Source of the DNA: Methanocalculus alkaliphilus
GTDB taxonomy: Archaea; Halobacteriota; Methanomicrobia; Methanomicrobiales; Methanocorpusculaceae
Reading direction: 5' to 3'
Assembly (NCBI RefSeq): GCF_024170505.1
Contig: NZ_JALJYG010000015.1
Location: forward strand, 1 to 47,779
DNA length: 47,779 bases
Part shown: positions 9,532 to 18,209 of the stretch, piece after piece
How positions within the stretch are numbered: position 1 is the first letter of the stretch
How the letters are laid out: each line of letters starts with the position of its first letter
Notes under the pieces: generated by a model
Told to the model about the DNA's origin: nothing
What the model saw: the letters and a program-made list of their open reading frames with translations, nothing else
Database searches by the model: none
Program-made: the position numbers and the translations under genes

Positions 9532-10023
9532 ATGCACAGCCATCACCATGGAGGAAAACATTGTTCATCAGGCACAGACCGAAGAACATGCGTCAGCAAC
9601 CTGTCACGGAAAGCAGAAGACTATCTCGAAGCAATCTACCGCGTTGCCACCGAGAAGGGGTATGCCAGGACGAAGGATGTCGCCCTCGAACTTGGGGTGC
9701 AGCCATCCACCGTCGTTGAGATGTTCCGGAAGCTCCACGGCTTTGGCCTCATCGAATATAGAAAATATGAAGGTGTCGTCCTCCGACCGGAAGGTGAAAC
9801 GATCGGGCGATCCGTTCACCTCCGCCACCAGACCCTCAAAGAGTTTCTCCTCCTTCTGAAAGTTCCTGAGCGGATCGCCGAAGATGATGCCTGCTTTATG
9901 GAGCATGAACTCCATCCTGAAACGATACAGCAGATCCGCCTCCTCCTCGACTGTATCGAGTCAAACCCGGATACTGCCGGGACACTCAGCCGCCACCTGC
10001 TGACGGCCCGCCTCTCCCGGTAA
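9532..10023 (+). CDS. DtxR/MntR-family metal-dependent transcriptional regulator
   Basis: This 163-residue protein opens with a metal-ligand-rich tail (MHSHHHGGKHC). The family's winged-helix DNA-binding domain follows at about residues 24-90 (SRKAEDYLEAIYRVATEKG, KDVALELGVQPSTVVEMFRKL, LIEYRKYEGVVLRPEG). The metal-binding/dimerisation helices come next (LRHQTLKEFLL, ECLL-like DDACFMEHELHPETI). There is no SH3-like third domain, so it is MntR-like in length. Such proteins repress metal-related genes when loaded with Fe(II) or Mn(II). It heads a plus-strand string with the permease and sulfur genes, which it may control. The His/Cys-rich tail is unusual and may add metal sensing. Confidence 0.9.
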   Translation: MHSHHHGGKHCSSGTDRRTCVSNLSRKAEDYLEAIYRVATEKGYARTKDVALELGVQPSTVVEMFRKLHGFGLIEYRKYEGVVLRPEGETIGRSVHLRHQTLKEFLLLLKVPERIAEDDACFMEHELHPETIQQIRLLLDCIESNPDTAGTLSRHLLTARLSR

Positions 10024-10087
10024 AGAGGCAACCTTTTTCCACTCTCCCCTCTCATCTCCCTGTATCCAGCAAGGAATGTGATGCAGA

Positions 10088-11866
10088 ATGGAGACCGGCA
10101 TCCTCCTCGTACTCCTCGTCCTCACAGGAACAGTCATCCTCTTCATCACCGAACGGATACGTATCGATGTTGTGGCAGTCCTTGCCGCCCTCTCTCTTGC
10201 ATGGCTTGGGCTCGTCACACCGATGGAGGCGTTCTCAGGTTTTGCGTCAAACGCCGTCATCGCGATGGTGTCGGTGATGATCCTCGGATATGGGATCGAG
10301 AGGACCGGGATTACATCCCGGCTTGCCGCGGCCATCGTCACGTATGCAGGTACTGAAGAGAGGAGGGTCAATGCCACCGTCTCGATGACGGTCGGTCTCC
10401 TCTCCTCGGTGATGCAGAATATCGGTTCCGCTGCCCTCTTCCTCCCGGCGATGAGGAGGATCAGCAGGCAGACGGCGATCCCGGTCTCCCGGCTGATGAT
10501 GCCGATGGGATTTGCCGCAATCCTCGGGGGAAGTGTGACGATGATCGGATCCGGACCGCTCATCGTCTTAAACGATCTTCTTATCCAGGCAGATGCAGAG
10601 CCCTTCTCACTCTTTGCGGTGACGCCGGTCGGCCTTGCCCTCCTCATCGCCGGGGTTGCCCTCTTTGCCTTCTTCGGAGATCGGATCCTTCCAAAGAAGG
10701 AGGAGAAGAAGAGAGGTCCGACGGTCGCCGAGATATGGGATATCGATCATCCGATATGGACCTGCACCATCTCACCGACCTCCCCGTTCATTGGAAAGAC
10801 CCGGGAAGAAGCCTTCTTCAAGCTCAGGTACGGACTTGATCTCCTGGCCGTCCGGACCTATAAGGAGATCACCATCGCCCCATCCCGCCATACACGGCTG
10901 GAGCCGGGCCAGGAGCTCGCCTTCCTCGGCACAAAAGAGGACTTTGAGAGATTCGTCAGTGATTCAGGGTGTAATCCCCCGGGAACTTCGAGCAGGCTCA
11001 GGGAGACACTGGACGGCGAGGGTTATGGATTTGCAGAACTGATCGTCCGGCCAAAGGCATCCATCGTCGGCCAGAGTATCAGGGAGATCGGGTTTCGCCA
11101 ACGGTTCTCGATCGAACCCATCGTCCACCAGAGCGGGGAGACCGAGACGAGGGCAGACTTCTCTGATACCCCCCTCACGGCAGGAGACACCATCGTCGCC
11201 TTCGGCTCATGGGATGCATTACGGGTCCTTGCAGGCAACCGTGATCTCCTCCTCCTCACCCATCCGGAGGTTGAGACGATACACCATGACAAAGGGGTCC
11301 GGGCAGTCCTGATCTTTGCCGCCGCACTCCTCCTCACTGTCACCGGCGTTCCGCTCTCACTTGCACTCCTCACCGGTGCGGCAGGGATGATCCTCTTTGG
11401 AATCCTCACCCCCGACGAGGTGTACCGGGCAGTGGAGTGGAAGACCATCGCCCTCATCGGCGGGCTGATCCCGCTTGGGATTGCGATGGAGAAGACCGGG
11501 GCTGCGGCACTCGTCGCCACATCCCTCACCGGGACGCTTGCCGGAACCCACCCGCTGGTCATCATGATCGCGGTTGCCATCCTCGCGACCATCCTCTCTC
11601 TCATCATCTCAAATGTCGCAGCAACAGTCCTCCTTGTGCCGCTTGTCATGCTCACCGGAGCAGGGACAGGGGTTGATCCACGTGCATTGGCACTCCTTGT
11701 TGCGGTCTGTGCCTCCAACTCCTTCATCCTCCCGACCCACCAGGTGAATGCACTCCTGATGGCTCCCGGTGGCTACAGCACACGGGATTACCTCAAGGCA
11801 GGGAGTGTCATGACGATCATCTTCATTGGCATCGCCGTAACACTCATCTATTTCCTCATCGCATAG
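10088..11866 (+). CDS. SLC13/ArsB-NhaD-type permease with two TrkA-C domains
   Basis: This 592-residue inner-membrane transporter has an N-terminal block of membrane helices (about residues 1-210). A cytoplasmic insert follows (about 215-395) with two TrkA-C/RCK-C-like modules (GKTREEAFFKLRYGLDLLAV; GQSIREIGFRQRFSIEPI), and then a C-terminal block of helices (about 400-592, including SNVAATVLLVPLVML and CASNSFILPTHQVNALLM). This is the layout of DASS-type anion permeases for sulfate, dicarboxylates and related ions. It begins 64 bases after the regulator and 14 bases before the persulfide dioxygenase gene. An oxyanion or sulfur-compound substrate is therefore plausible but inferred. Confidence 0.9.
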   Translation: METGILLVLLVLTGTVILFITERIRIDVVAVLAALSLAWLGLVTPMEAFSGFASNAVIAMVSVMILGYGIERTGITSRLAAAIVTYAGTEERRVNATVSMTVGLLSSVMQNIGSAALFLPAMRRISRQTAIPVSRLMMPMGFAAILGGSVTMIGSGPLIVLNDLLIQADAEPFSLFAVTPVGLALLIAGVALFAFFGDRILPKKEEKKRGPTVAEIWDIDHPIWTCTISPTSPFIGKTREEAFFKLRYGLDLLAVRTYKEITIAPSRHTRLEPGQELAFLGTKEDFERFVSDSGCNPPGTSSRLRETLDGEGYGFAELIVRPKASIVGQSIREIGFRQRFSIEPIVHQSGETETRADFSDTPLTAGDTIVAFGSWDALRVLAGNRDLLLLTHPEVETIHHDKGVRAVLIFAAALLLTVTGVPLSLALLTGAAGMILFGILTPDEVYRAVEWKTIALIGGLIPLGIAMEKTGAAALVATSLTGTLAGTHPLVIMIAVAILATILSLIISNVAATVLLVPLVMLTGAGTGVDPRALALLVAVCASNSFILPTHQVNALLMAPGGYSTRDYLKAGSVMTIIFIGIAVTLIYFLIA

Positions 11867-11880
11867 ACGACTGATCGCCT

Positions 11881-13248
11881 ATGATCATTCAGCAGTTTTT
11901 CATACCGGGAATAGCTCACAGTTCATATATCGTCGCAGGGGACAGGACCTGTGCGATAATCGACCCTGCACGGGATGTCGAGCGATATATCAGGGCAGCA
12001 GAGGAGATGGGGGTTGTCATCACCCATATCCTTGAGACCCATCTGCATGCGGACTTCATCTCCGGCCACCTGGATCTCGCAGACAGGACAGGAGCAACCA
12101 TTTATGCCCCGAAATCAGGGAACTGTGCATTCCCGCATTCAGCAGTAGAAGAAGGAGATATCATCGCTCTTGAGAATATCCGGTTCTCAGTCATCGATAC
12201 CGCCGGCCATACACCCGAGCATATCTGCTACATCGCAACAGATACCGCCCGGGGGGAGACACCGGTTGCACTCTTCTCCGGCGACACCCTCTTCGTCGGT
12301 GATGTCGGGAGGCCGGATCTCTTCCCCGGCCGTGCTGAAGAGCTTGCCACATCCCTCTATGAGAACCTGCATACCAAGATCATGACCCTCCCCGACGAAT
12401 GCGAGGTCTATCCGGCACATGGGATGGGATCCCTCTGCGGACGGGCGATGGCGGCCAAGCGGACGAGCACCATCGGATACGAGAAGAAGTACAACTATGC
12501 CCTCCTGATAAAGAGCCGTGAGGAGTTCATCAATGCACTCACATCCGATATGCCTGCGGCTCCTGATCACTTTGCACGATGCTCGGAGATCAACCGGAAG
12601 GGACCGGCACTGATGAAGGATCTCCCGGCGACAGTACCGGTTGATCCGAAAGCCTTCTCTGACACGATCCGATCCAACAGCGCAACACTGCTTGATGTCA
12701 GGAGCTACCCGGCATTCTCAGGGCTGCATATCCCCGGCTCCTGGCATATTGATCATGCAGGGAACTTTGCCACCCAGGCAGGGTGGATCCTTCCGGCAGA
12801 GAAAGAGATCATCCTTGTTGCCGAAGGGAAGGCACAGGCAGAAGAGGTGGCCCTCCAGCTCCACCGTGTCGGATTCGACCAGGTGACGGGATTCCTCAAA
12901 GGCGGAATGCTCGTCTGGGGAACTGCAGGACTCCCGATCAGCCGGGTGCCGGTCATCTCCCCGGAGGAGGCAGACCGGTTCATCAGAGGCGATGAAGCGG
13001 TGCTGATCGATGTCCGATCCACCGAAGAGTGGGATGCCGGTCATGCAGCAGGATCGGTGCATATCCCCTGGCATGATCTTCGGACAAGGTATACCGAACT
13101 GAATCCTGAGAAGCAGTATATTGTGATGTGCCGTGGCGGGCAGCGGGCGAGCATCGCCGCTTCCATTCTGAAGATGCATGGTATAGAGAGGGTGATGAAC
13201 CTTGGCGGCGGCTATACTGCATACAGCCGGGCCGGATTTGCACCATGA
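11881..13248 (+). CDS. Metallo-beta-lactamase persulfide dioxygenase fused to two rhodanese domains
   Basis: This 455-residue protein has three domains. Residues 1-235 are an ETHE1/persulfide-dioxygenase-type MBL fold with THLHADFISGH, DTAGHTPEHICY, FSGDTLFVGDVGRPDLF and YPAHGMGSLCG supplying the Fe ligands. Residues about 255-350 form a rhodanese domain without the catalytic Cys (LVAEGKAQAEE in the loop). Residues about 360-455 form a second rhodanese with an intact active loop, VMCRGGQRA. The order resembles CstB-type enzymes, which oxidise and transfer persulfide sulfur to give thiosulfate or sulfite. The YeeE pair directly follows (13 bases), supporting a role in sulfane-sulfur detoxification or trafficking. 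Confidence 0.93.
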   Translation: MIIQQFFIPGIAHSSYIVAGDRTCAIIDPARDVERYIRAAEEMGVVITHILETHLHADFISGHLDLADRTGATIYAPKSGNCAFPHSAVEEGDIIALENIRFSVIDTAGHTPEHICYIATDTARGETPVALFSGDTLFVGDVGRPDLFPGRAEELATSLYENLHTKIMTLPDECEVYPAHGMGSLCGRAMAAKRTSTIGYEKKYNYALLIKSREEFINALTSDMPAAPDHFARCSEINRKGPALMKDLPATVPVDPKAFSDTIRSNSATLLDVRSYPAFSGLHIPGSWHIDHAGNFATQAGWILPAEKEIILVAEGKAQAEEVALQLHRVGFDQVTGFLKGGMLVWGTAGLPISRVPVISPEEADRFIRGDEAVLIDVRSTEEWDAGHAAGSVHIPWHDLRTRYTELNPEKQYIVMCRGGQRASIAASILKMHGIERVMNLGGGYTAYSRAGFAP

Positions 13249-13261
13249 CCGGAGGATAGGA

Positions 13262-13786
13262 ATGATCGAATGGTTTACAGCGGCGACATGGTCGCCCTAT
13301 ATTGTCGGTGCAGGGATCGGGGTCTTGATCTGGACGGCGTTTCTCCTCTCGGACCGGCCCCTGGGATGTTCGACAGCTTATGCCAAGACCGCAGGGATGG
13401 TTGAGACCGCCGTATCGCGGGAGAAGGCTGAAGCGATGCCATATTATCAGAAGTTCACCCCGACGGTTGACTGGCAGTGGATGCTGATCATTGGAGTCCT
13501 GATCGGAGCCTTCATCTCGGCATATATCTCCGGTACCTTCTCGATCCTGATCGTTCCCCCGGTCTTTGCCGAAGGCTTCGGGACCGAACCCCTCCTCAGG
13601 GCAGGTGTCGCCCTCATCGGGGGAATCCTGATGGGGCTTGGAGCACGCTGGGCAGGGGGCTGCACATCAGGCCATGGGATCTCAGGAACGCTGCAGCTCT
13701 CCCTGGCAAGCTGGATTGCGGCTATATGCTTCTTTGTCGGGGGTATCGTGGTTGCAGGACTCATATACGGGTTTCCATTCATCTGA
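13262..13786 (+). CDS. YeeE/YedE-family sulfur transport protein, first half-unit
   Basis: This 174-residue membrane protein has about five hydrophobic segments. It contains the conserved GGCTSGHGISG motif at about residues 134-144, whose Cys is the thiol used by YeeE-type (TsuA) thiosulfate channels. The start at 13262 is supported by GGAGG about 8 bases upstream; an earlier in-frame Met would overlap the dioxygenase gene. Bacterial TsuA is a single long chain, whereas here the two halves are separate genes. The partner follows after 12 bases. The likely role is import or export of thiosulfate or another sulfur species. Confidence 0.9.
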   Translation: MIEWFTAATWSPYIVGAGIGVLIWTAFLLSDRPLGCSTAYAKTAGMVETAVSREKAEAMPYYQKFTPTVDWQWMLIIGVLIGAFISAYISGTFSILIVPPVFAEGFGTEPLLRAGVALIGGILMGLGARWAGGCTSGHGISGTLQLSLASWIAAICFFVGGIVVAGLIYGFPFI

Positions 13787-13798
13787 GGGGAGACAGAG

Positions 13799-14359
13799 AT
13801 GACATTTGATACTCTCAGATCCGATACAAAAGCCCAGATGATCCTCGGCCTCCTCTCCGGTATCGTCTTTGGATTCCTCCTCCAGAAGGGAGGGGTGACC
13901 GAGTACGGGGTGATCATCGGCCAGCTCCTCCTCACCGACTTCACGGTGGTGAAGGTGATGCTCTCTGCCGTCCTCGTCGGGATGATCGGTGTCTATGCCA
14001 TGAAGTGGATGGGCCTTGTCAATCTCCATTACAAGGTGGGATCGGTCGGATCCACCATCATCGGCGGACTCATCTTCGGTGCAGGTTTTGGCATCCTCGG
14101 CTACTGCCCGGGCACGGCAGCCGGTGCGGTCGGATCGGGGGCTATGGATGCCGCCATCGGGATGATCGGGATCGCTATCGGGGCAGGTATCTTCGCCCGG
14201 CTCTACCCCCGGCTCAACCGCTCGATCCTGAATAAAGGGATCTTCCCCGCAGAGACGATTCCGGAACTCGTCGGGATCCGATCAGAGGTTCAGGCAGTCG
14301 GGATCGTGGCGGTGCTGGTCGCCGGGATCCTCTATCTTCTCCATGCCATGGGGCTCTGA
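13799..14359 (+). CDS. YeeE/YedE-family sulfur transport protein, second half-unit
   Basis: This 186-residue membrane protein has about five hydrophobic helices. It includes the family motif GYCPGTAAGAVGSGAMDA at about residues 100-117, with the conserved Cys preceding PGT, and a C-terminal helix VGIVAVLVAGILYLLHAMG. It pairs with the preceding gene (12-base gap, GAGGGGAGA ribosome-site region). The two together have the domain content of a full-length YeeE channel. It closes the plus-strand sulfur operon and is followed by a T-rich terminator. Confidence 0.9.
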   Translation: MTFDTLRSDTKAQMILGLLSGIVFGFLLQKGGVTEYGVIIGQLLLTDFTVVKVMLSAVLVGMIGVYAMKWMGLVNLHYKVGSVGSTIIGGLIFGAGFGILGYCPGTAAGAVGSGAMDAAIGMIGIAIGAGIFARLYPRLNRSILNKGIFPAETIPELVGIRSEVQAVGIVAVLVAGILYLLHAMGL

Positions 14360-14365
14360 AGAGCC

Positions 14366-14384
14366 TGATTTTTTTTTAAAAGAG
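14366..14384. terminator. Bidirectional T/A-run terminator
   Basis: A run of nine T followed by four A (about 14369-14381) sits in the 36-base gap between two convergent genes. Read on either strand it provides the T-rich tract used by archaeal RNA polymerase to terminate, at least for the plus-strand sulfur operon. Confidence 0.55.
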
Positions 14385-14395
14385 GAGGAGAGAAA

Positions 14396-15196
14396 TCATA
14401 TCTCCCCGGGATCCTTTCGTGCCTCGATCTCAATTCTGTGTACAGGAACTGAGATCCGGCCGGCGGGTGAGGGGGGATAGAGGAGGGTATACTCACTGGT
14501 GATGGCCTTTGTAAAGAGGCTTTGCTGATCTTTTGGAACCCTCTCAATAAGATGGTACCAGAATACAACGATCCACCGGGCGAGGGAATCTTCCTCATTG
14601 AAGATGAGAGATCGTGAGAGGTGATCCAGCCTGAGGGTATAGAGCCCCGCATCTTCACAGCTCTGCATCATCTCCTCAGGAGAGGGGAGGGTGTAGGGGA
14701 GGGTATATCCGTCGAAGTACTCATTCCATGGATGTATTCTGATGAGTGCCTCAATCCGGGAGAGGATCGCCTCTGTCGGCCCCGACCCCTCCATCTGGAG
14801 GAGGAGCCTGCCACCCGGAGCAAGGAGACGTGCTGCCGCTGCATAGAATCTGTCTGGATCACACATCCAGTTCATCATATCCAGAGAGACGATACGGGTG
14901 AATGCCCCTTCGCCATCGATCCTGTCGATATCGTCTCCCAGAAAGCTGATGTTATTATATCGGTTCGAGGGGTAGGCATCCCGTGCAGACTGTATCATCA
15001 TCTCCGAGGGATCGATCCCAAGAACACTCCCCCGTGGGAGGCATGCTGCAATGGCTGCGGTCAGCTTCCCGTCACCTGATCCGAGATGAAGCACCCGCTC
15101 ATCTCCTTTCAGGGCAAGTTTCAGGATCAGTTCCCGTGCAAAATTCTCCGGAGATCCCGATCGTTCCCCCATACCGCCTGATACACCTGGATCCAT
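14396..15196 (-). CDS. Class I SAM-dependent methyltransferase
   Basis: This protein is about 266 residues from Met at 15196 (MDPGVSGGMGERSG); the frame is open to 15295 but that would overlap the next gene. It has the Rossmann-fold SAM site VLHLGSGDGKLTAAIA (motif I), an acidic VLGIDPSEMMI (motif II), a DRIDGEGAFTRIVSLDMMNWM stretch and LLAPGGRLLLQMEG (post-motif). This matches ubiE/trans-aconitate-type small-molecule methyltransferases. A TATA-like ATTTATTAA lies about 35 bases upstream of the chosen start. The substrate cannot be deduced. It is convergent with the sulfur operon and just downstream of aconitase X. Confidence 0.85.
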   Translation of the reverse strand: MDPGVSGGMGERSGSPENFARELILKLALKGDERVLHLGSGDGKLTAAIAACLPRGSVLGIDPSEMMIQSARDAYPSNRYNNISFLGDDIDRIDGEGAFTRIVSLDMMNWMCDPDRFYAAAARLLAPGGRLLLQMEGSGPTEAILSRIEALIRIHPWNEYFDGYTLPYTLPSPEEMMQSCEDAGLYTLRLDHLSRSLIFNEEDSLARWIVVFWYHLIERVPKDQQSLFTKAITSEYTLLYPPSPAGRISVPVHRIEIEARKDPGEI

Positions 15197-15239
15197 ACTA
15201 TCAACAAGAGAGATCGATCTGAGAGTTAATAAATGGGGG

Positions 15240-16421
15240 TTATTCGGTCGCGACCCTGACGCACTCTTCAATGGTGCCAAGGCGCGGAAGAACACCGCAC
15301 ATCGCCGGAAGATAAGTGAAGGCCTTGCCGGAGTTTGTCATCACGGAACCGAGGGTATCTGTTGCAGGAGAGACGACCATACAGGTATCGGGGTAGACAG
15401 ATGCACCCGACTTCTCGATGATCCCGACGAGATCATGATGCTCATCGATCATCTCCTTTGAGGCAAAGACGAAGAACTCCTTCTTCACCTTCTTTCCGGT
15501 GAGAAGCCCGGCAACAGTCCGGAGTTCATCCTCTGAGAGATGCGGACACCCGACGGCGACGGCATTCACATCAATGTCATTGAAGAGGGCATTGACCTCC
15601 GCAACGGGAATGGTGATCGTCTCCTTTTGATCGAGTGTAAATGACTTTTTAAAGAACGGTACCCGTGCCTCGGGCGTGATATCCTCAACATGGTAGAGGG
15701 CGACCGCCCCGCTTGCCGCCATCGCCGCTCCGAGTGATTTCAGCCGGTCCCGGTTTGGACGAATGGCTCTGAAACAGGGAATCCGGTTTCCTGCCTCTTT
15801 TCCTGCAAGGTAGCCAAGCGCCCCATACTCGGCAGGACCCCACTGCTTTGTTGCACCGGGATCATCCACCTCGATGACGAGATCCGGGACCCGGTTCTTC
15901 ACGATATGCAGCCCAAACTCCGGCGTCTTTCCAATTAACGCGGATGCAAGGGCAGACGGGCCACCTTCGCGGTTCGTCCGTGCACCGATGACAGAGTTGG
16001 CATACGAGACCGCCGACGACTCGGACCATGCGAGGTGATCGCCATAATGGACGAGCTGATGATAATACGGAGTGCAGGTACAGGAGAGTGAGATGCCCAG
16101 CCGCCGGTATGCTGCAAGGATCTCCTGCTGCTTCTCTGCAAACCCATCATCGATCTTCATTCTTTTCCAGTCATCCCTCGGCATCCCGATAGGGTTTAAA
16201 AATGCCGGAACGACGGCACGTGCATCCAGATTCTGGAGCCACTCAAGCCCGGCATCGCCTATCGTCTTGTATGATGCCCCGGCAACCTGGACACTGGATA
16301 CCGGAATCAGACGCTCCGCCCCGTATACCTTGCCGAGGGCGACAAGAATCTCCATACATATCCGCCGTGTCTCTCCGAATTCCCCTGCGAGAACCTCTTC
16401 ATCTGATCTGTCAAGTTCCAT
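15240..16421 (-). CDS. Aconitase X catalytic (large) subunit, probable phosphomevalonate dehydratase
   Basis: The protein is 393 residues from MELDRSDEEVLAGEFGE, a typical family N-terminus. The Met four codons upstream (16433) is less likely because the chosen ATG overlaps the upstream stop as TAATG. AcnX hallmarks include the iron-sulfur Cys residues in SLSCTCTPY and AVGCPHLS, SESSAVSYANSVIGARTNREG, and a C-terminal CMVVSP. In archaea this subunit pairs with a small DUF126 subunit to dehydrate mevalonate 5-phosphate to trans-anhydromevalonate 5-phosphate. The next two genes upstream encode the matching decarboxylase and its cofactor enzyme. The small subunit is not in this window. Confidence 0.92.
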   Translation of the reverse strand: MELDRSDEEVLAGEFGETRRICMEILVALGKVYGAERLIPVSSVQVAGASYKTIGDAGLEWLQNLDARAVVPAFLNPIGMPRDDWKRMKIDDGFAEKQQEILAAYRRLGISLSCTCTPYYHQLVHYGDHLAWSESSAVSYANSVIGARTNREGGPSALASALIGKTPEFGLHIVKNRVPDLVIEVDDPGATKQWGPAEYGALGYLAGKEAGNRIPCFRAIRPNRDRLKSLGAAMAASGAVALYHVEDITPEARVPFFKKSFTLDQKETITIPVAEVNALFNDIDVNAVAVGCPHLSEDELRTVAGLLTGKKVKKEFFVFASKEMIDEHHDLVGIIEKSGASVYPDTCMVVSPATDTLGSVMTNSGKAFTYLPAMCGVLPRLGTIEECVRVATE

Positions 16422-17674
16422 TACGCATCCCATCCTGCCCGTATAAACTCATCTTCTCTCCCCATGGGGATTGTCGCATCCACCCCGACCTTCACATTCA
16501 TGCCATCAGCAATCCGGGAGGGATCAAGGGATGATCCACGGACACCACTCACCACCATGATATCGGTATCTCCTCTGAGACGGGTTGCAATCGCAAACTC
16601 GACATCCTCGGGATTATGAATATCGATATCCGGATCGACGATGACGACATGCTTGAGCGAGGTATGTGCGGCAAAGGCTGCCATGATGGCGTTCTTGCCA
16701 TCACCCTCCGTCTGTTTCTCTATCGAGACGACGGCATGAAGATACCCGGCACCCCCCCGCGTCAGGAGAACATCACGGACCTTCGTCACCCCTGCAACCG
16801 ACTGATAGATTCTTGGCTCATAGGGTGCACCCATCAGGAGACGGTGCTCGGCACCTGCCGGAAGAATGCCATGATAGATTGGATCGGGCTTTGCCGCAAT
16901 CCCGGTGATCTCGATCACCGGCTGGGATCGGATCGGATCATAGGTCCCGGTGATATCCACAAATGGTCCTTCCGGAGCATTCTGCGCCGTAAGATACCCT
17001 TCAAGGACGATCTCCGCATCCGGAACCCGGACACCGTTTCCGAGGGTCCGGACACCGATCTCCCCACCGAGAAGCTCGGCTGCATACGCCAGTTCCCTCC
17101 CCTGTGGAACACGGGTGCATGATGCGAAGGTAACCGCCGGATGAACACCGATTGCAATTCCGATCGAGAGCTTCTCTCCGGCTGCATGGGCGGCCTTCAT
17201 CAGCTGATAGGTATGCCGCCCCTCGACGATACGGGCAATGAGCTGATCTCTTCCTGAGACGAGCATACGGTGTATCGCTGCATTCTCGACACCCCCATAT
17301 GAGGAGAAGACGATCCCTGCGGTGATATAGGGGCCTGCATCCAGTGGGAAGTGGGTCATAACCGGAACTTTGCTGAGATCCGGGGAATGTGTCTGAATAC
17401 TCCCCTCATCAATGATCACACCGTCGTACCTGCATGCGGCAAGTTCCGGAACCATCCGGGTGGTATCCTTCCGAAGGGCGAGGGCGAGGGTCTCCCTGCT
17501 CGCCGTCAGGTTCATGACACCACGGTGCCCCCCGCTGAGATTGTGGAAGAAAAGGGGGCGATCGGTTCCATATGCCAATTTCGGTGCATCAAAGACGATA
17601 TCCACCTCATCCTCATATTCGACGAGGAGATCCGCCTCCCTGAGACTATCGATATACTCACGCATGGTAACCAC
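16421..17674 (-). CDS. UbiD-family decarboxylase, probable anhydromevalonate phosphate decarboxylase
   Basis: This 417-residue protein has the UbiD fold signature regions: MREYIDSLREADLLVEYEDEVD at the start, FFHNLSGGHRGVMNLTASRETLALAL, a central ETLAL/EIVLEGYLTAQNAPEGPFVDITGTYDP segment, and VIVDPDIDIHNPEDVEFAIATR near the end. Family members use prenylated FMN to remove carboxyl groups. Positioned between UbiX (17-base overlap) and AcnX (TAATG overlap), it very probably converts trans-anhydromevalonate 5-phosphate to isopentenyl phosphate in isoprenoid lipid synthesis. Translation may begin at the fourth codon (MREY). Confidence 0.93.
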   Translation of the reverse strand: MVTMREYIDSLREADLLVEYEDEVDIVFDAPKLAYGTDRPLFFHNLSGGHRGVMNLTASRETLALALRKDTTRMVPELAACRYDGVIIDEGSIQTHSPDLSKVPVMTHFPLDAGPYITAGIVFSSYGGVENAAIHRMLVSGRDQLIARIVEGRHTYQLMKAAHAAGEKLSIGIAIGVHPAVTFASCTRVPQGRELAYAAELLGGEIGVRTLGNGVRVPDAEIVLEGYLTAQNAPEGPFVDITGTYDPIRSQPVIEITGIAAKPDPIYHGILPAGAEHRLLMGAPYEPRIYQSVAGVTKVRDVLLTRGGAGYLHAVVSIEKQTEGDGKNAIMAAFAAHTSLKHVVIVDPDIDIHNPEDVEFAIATRLRGDTDIMVVSGVRGSSLDPSRIADGMNVKVGVDATIPMGREDEFIRAGWDA

Positions 17675-18209
17675 TCCATCTGGTTCCTATTGAATGTTCT
17701 ATATGCAGGTGATCGAGGATCCGGGCGACGATCATATCTGCCAGATCAGAGATCCCCTCCGGCTTCTGGTAGAAGGGGGGGGATGCCGGGAGGATAAGCG
17801 CCCCTGCATCATGGGCAGCAAGCATATTGAGAAGGTGTACCCTCGAATACGGGGTCTCCCTCGGGACAAGGACGAGGGGGCGTCTCTCCTTGAGACAGAC
17901 ATCGGCAACCCGTGCAATCAGCGAATCCGATATCCCATGGGCAATTCCCGCAAGCGACTTCATCGAACAGGGGACGATCACCATCCCGTCGAACCGGAAC
18001 GATCCGCTTGCGATGCCGGCTGCAAGATCACTGTTCGTCTCATGAATAACATCGAATCCTGAGAATGAGACCCCTTCAAGCTCTGCGATCATCCCTGCCG
18101 TCTCAGAGACGATCAGATGTATCCGGCACCGTCCTGCCGTAACAGCAAGAAGCCGTTCTGCATAGATCATGCCGCTTGCGCCGGTCACCCCGACGACCAG
18201 TTCCTTCAC
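17658..18209 (-). CDS. ubiX: UbiX-type flavin prenyltransferase
   Basis: This 183-residue flavoprotein opens with MKELVVGVTGASGMIYAERLL (FMN-binding loop). It continues with IVPCSMKSLAGIAHGISDSLIARVADVCLKERRPLVLVPRETPYSRVHLLNM, the hallmark UbiX segment, and ends with a PPFYQKP loop. It prenylates FMN with dimethylallyl phosphate to make the prFMN cofactor that the overlapping UbiD-type gene requires. Its start codon directly abuts the stop of the HD gene upstream, so the string HD-UbiX-UbiD-AcnX is probably one transcript. Confidence 0.96.
   Translation of the reverse strand: MKELVVGVTGASGMIYAERLLAVTAGRCRIHLIVSETAGMIAELEGVSFSGFDVIHETNSDLAAGIASGSFRFDGMVIVPCSMKSLAGIAHGISDSLIARVADVCLKERRPLVLVPRETPYSRVHLLNMLAAHDAGALILPASPPFYQKPEGISDLADMIVARILDHLHIEHSIGTRWSGYHA

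Noticed and set aside
10047-11727. Long minus-strand frames in the permease gene (9961-10647, 11023-11727)
   Set aside because: They mirror hydrophobic codons of the permease and contain no family motifs.
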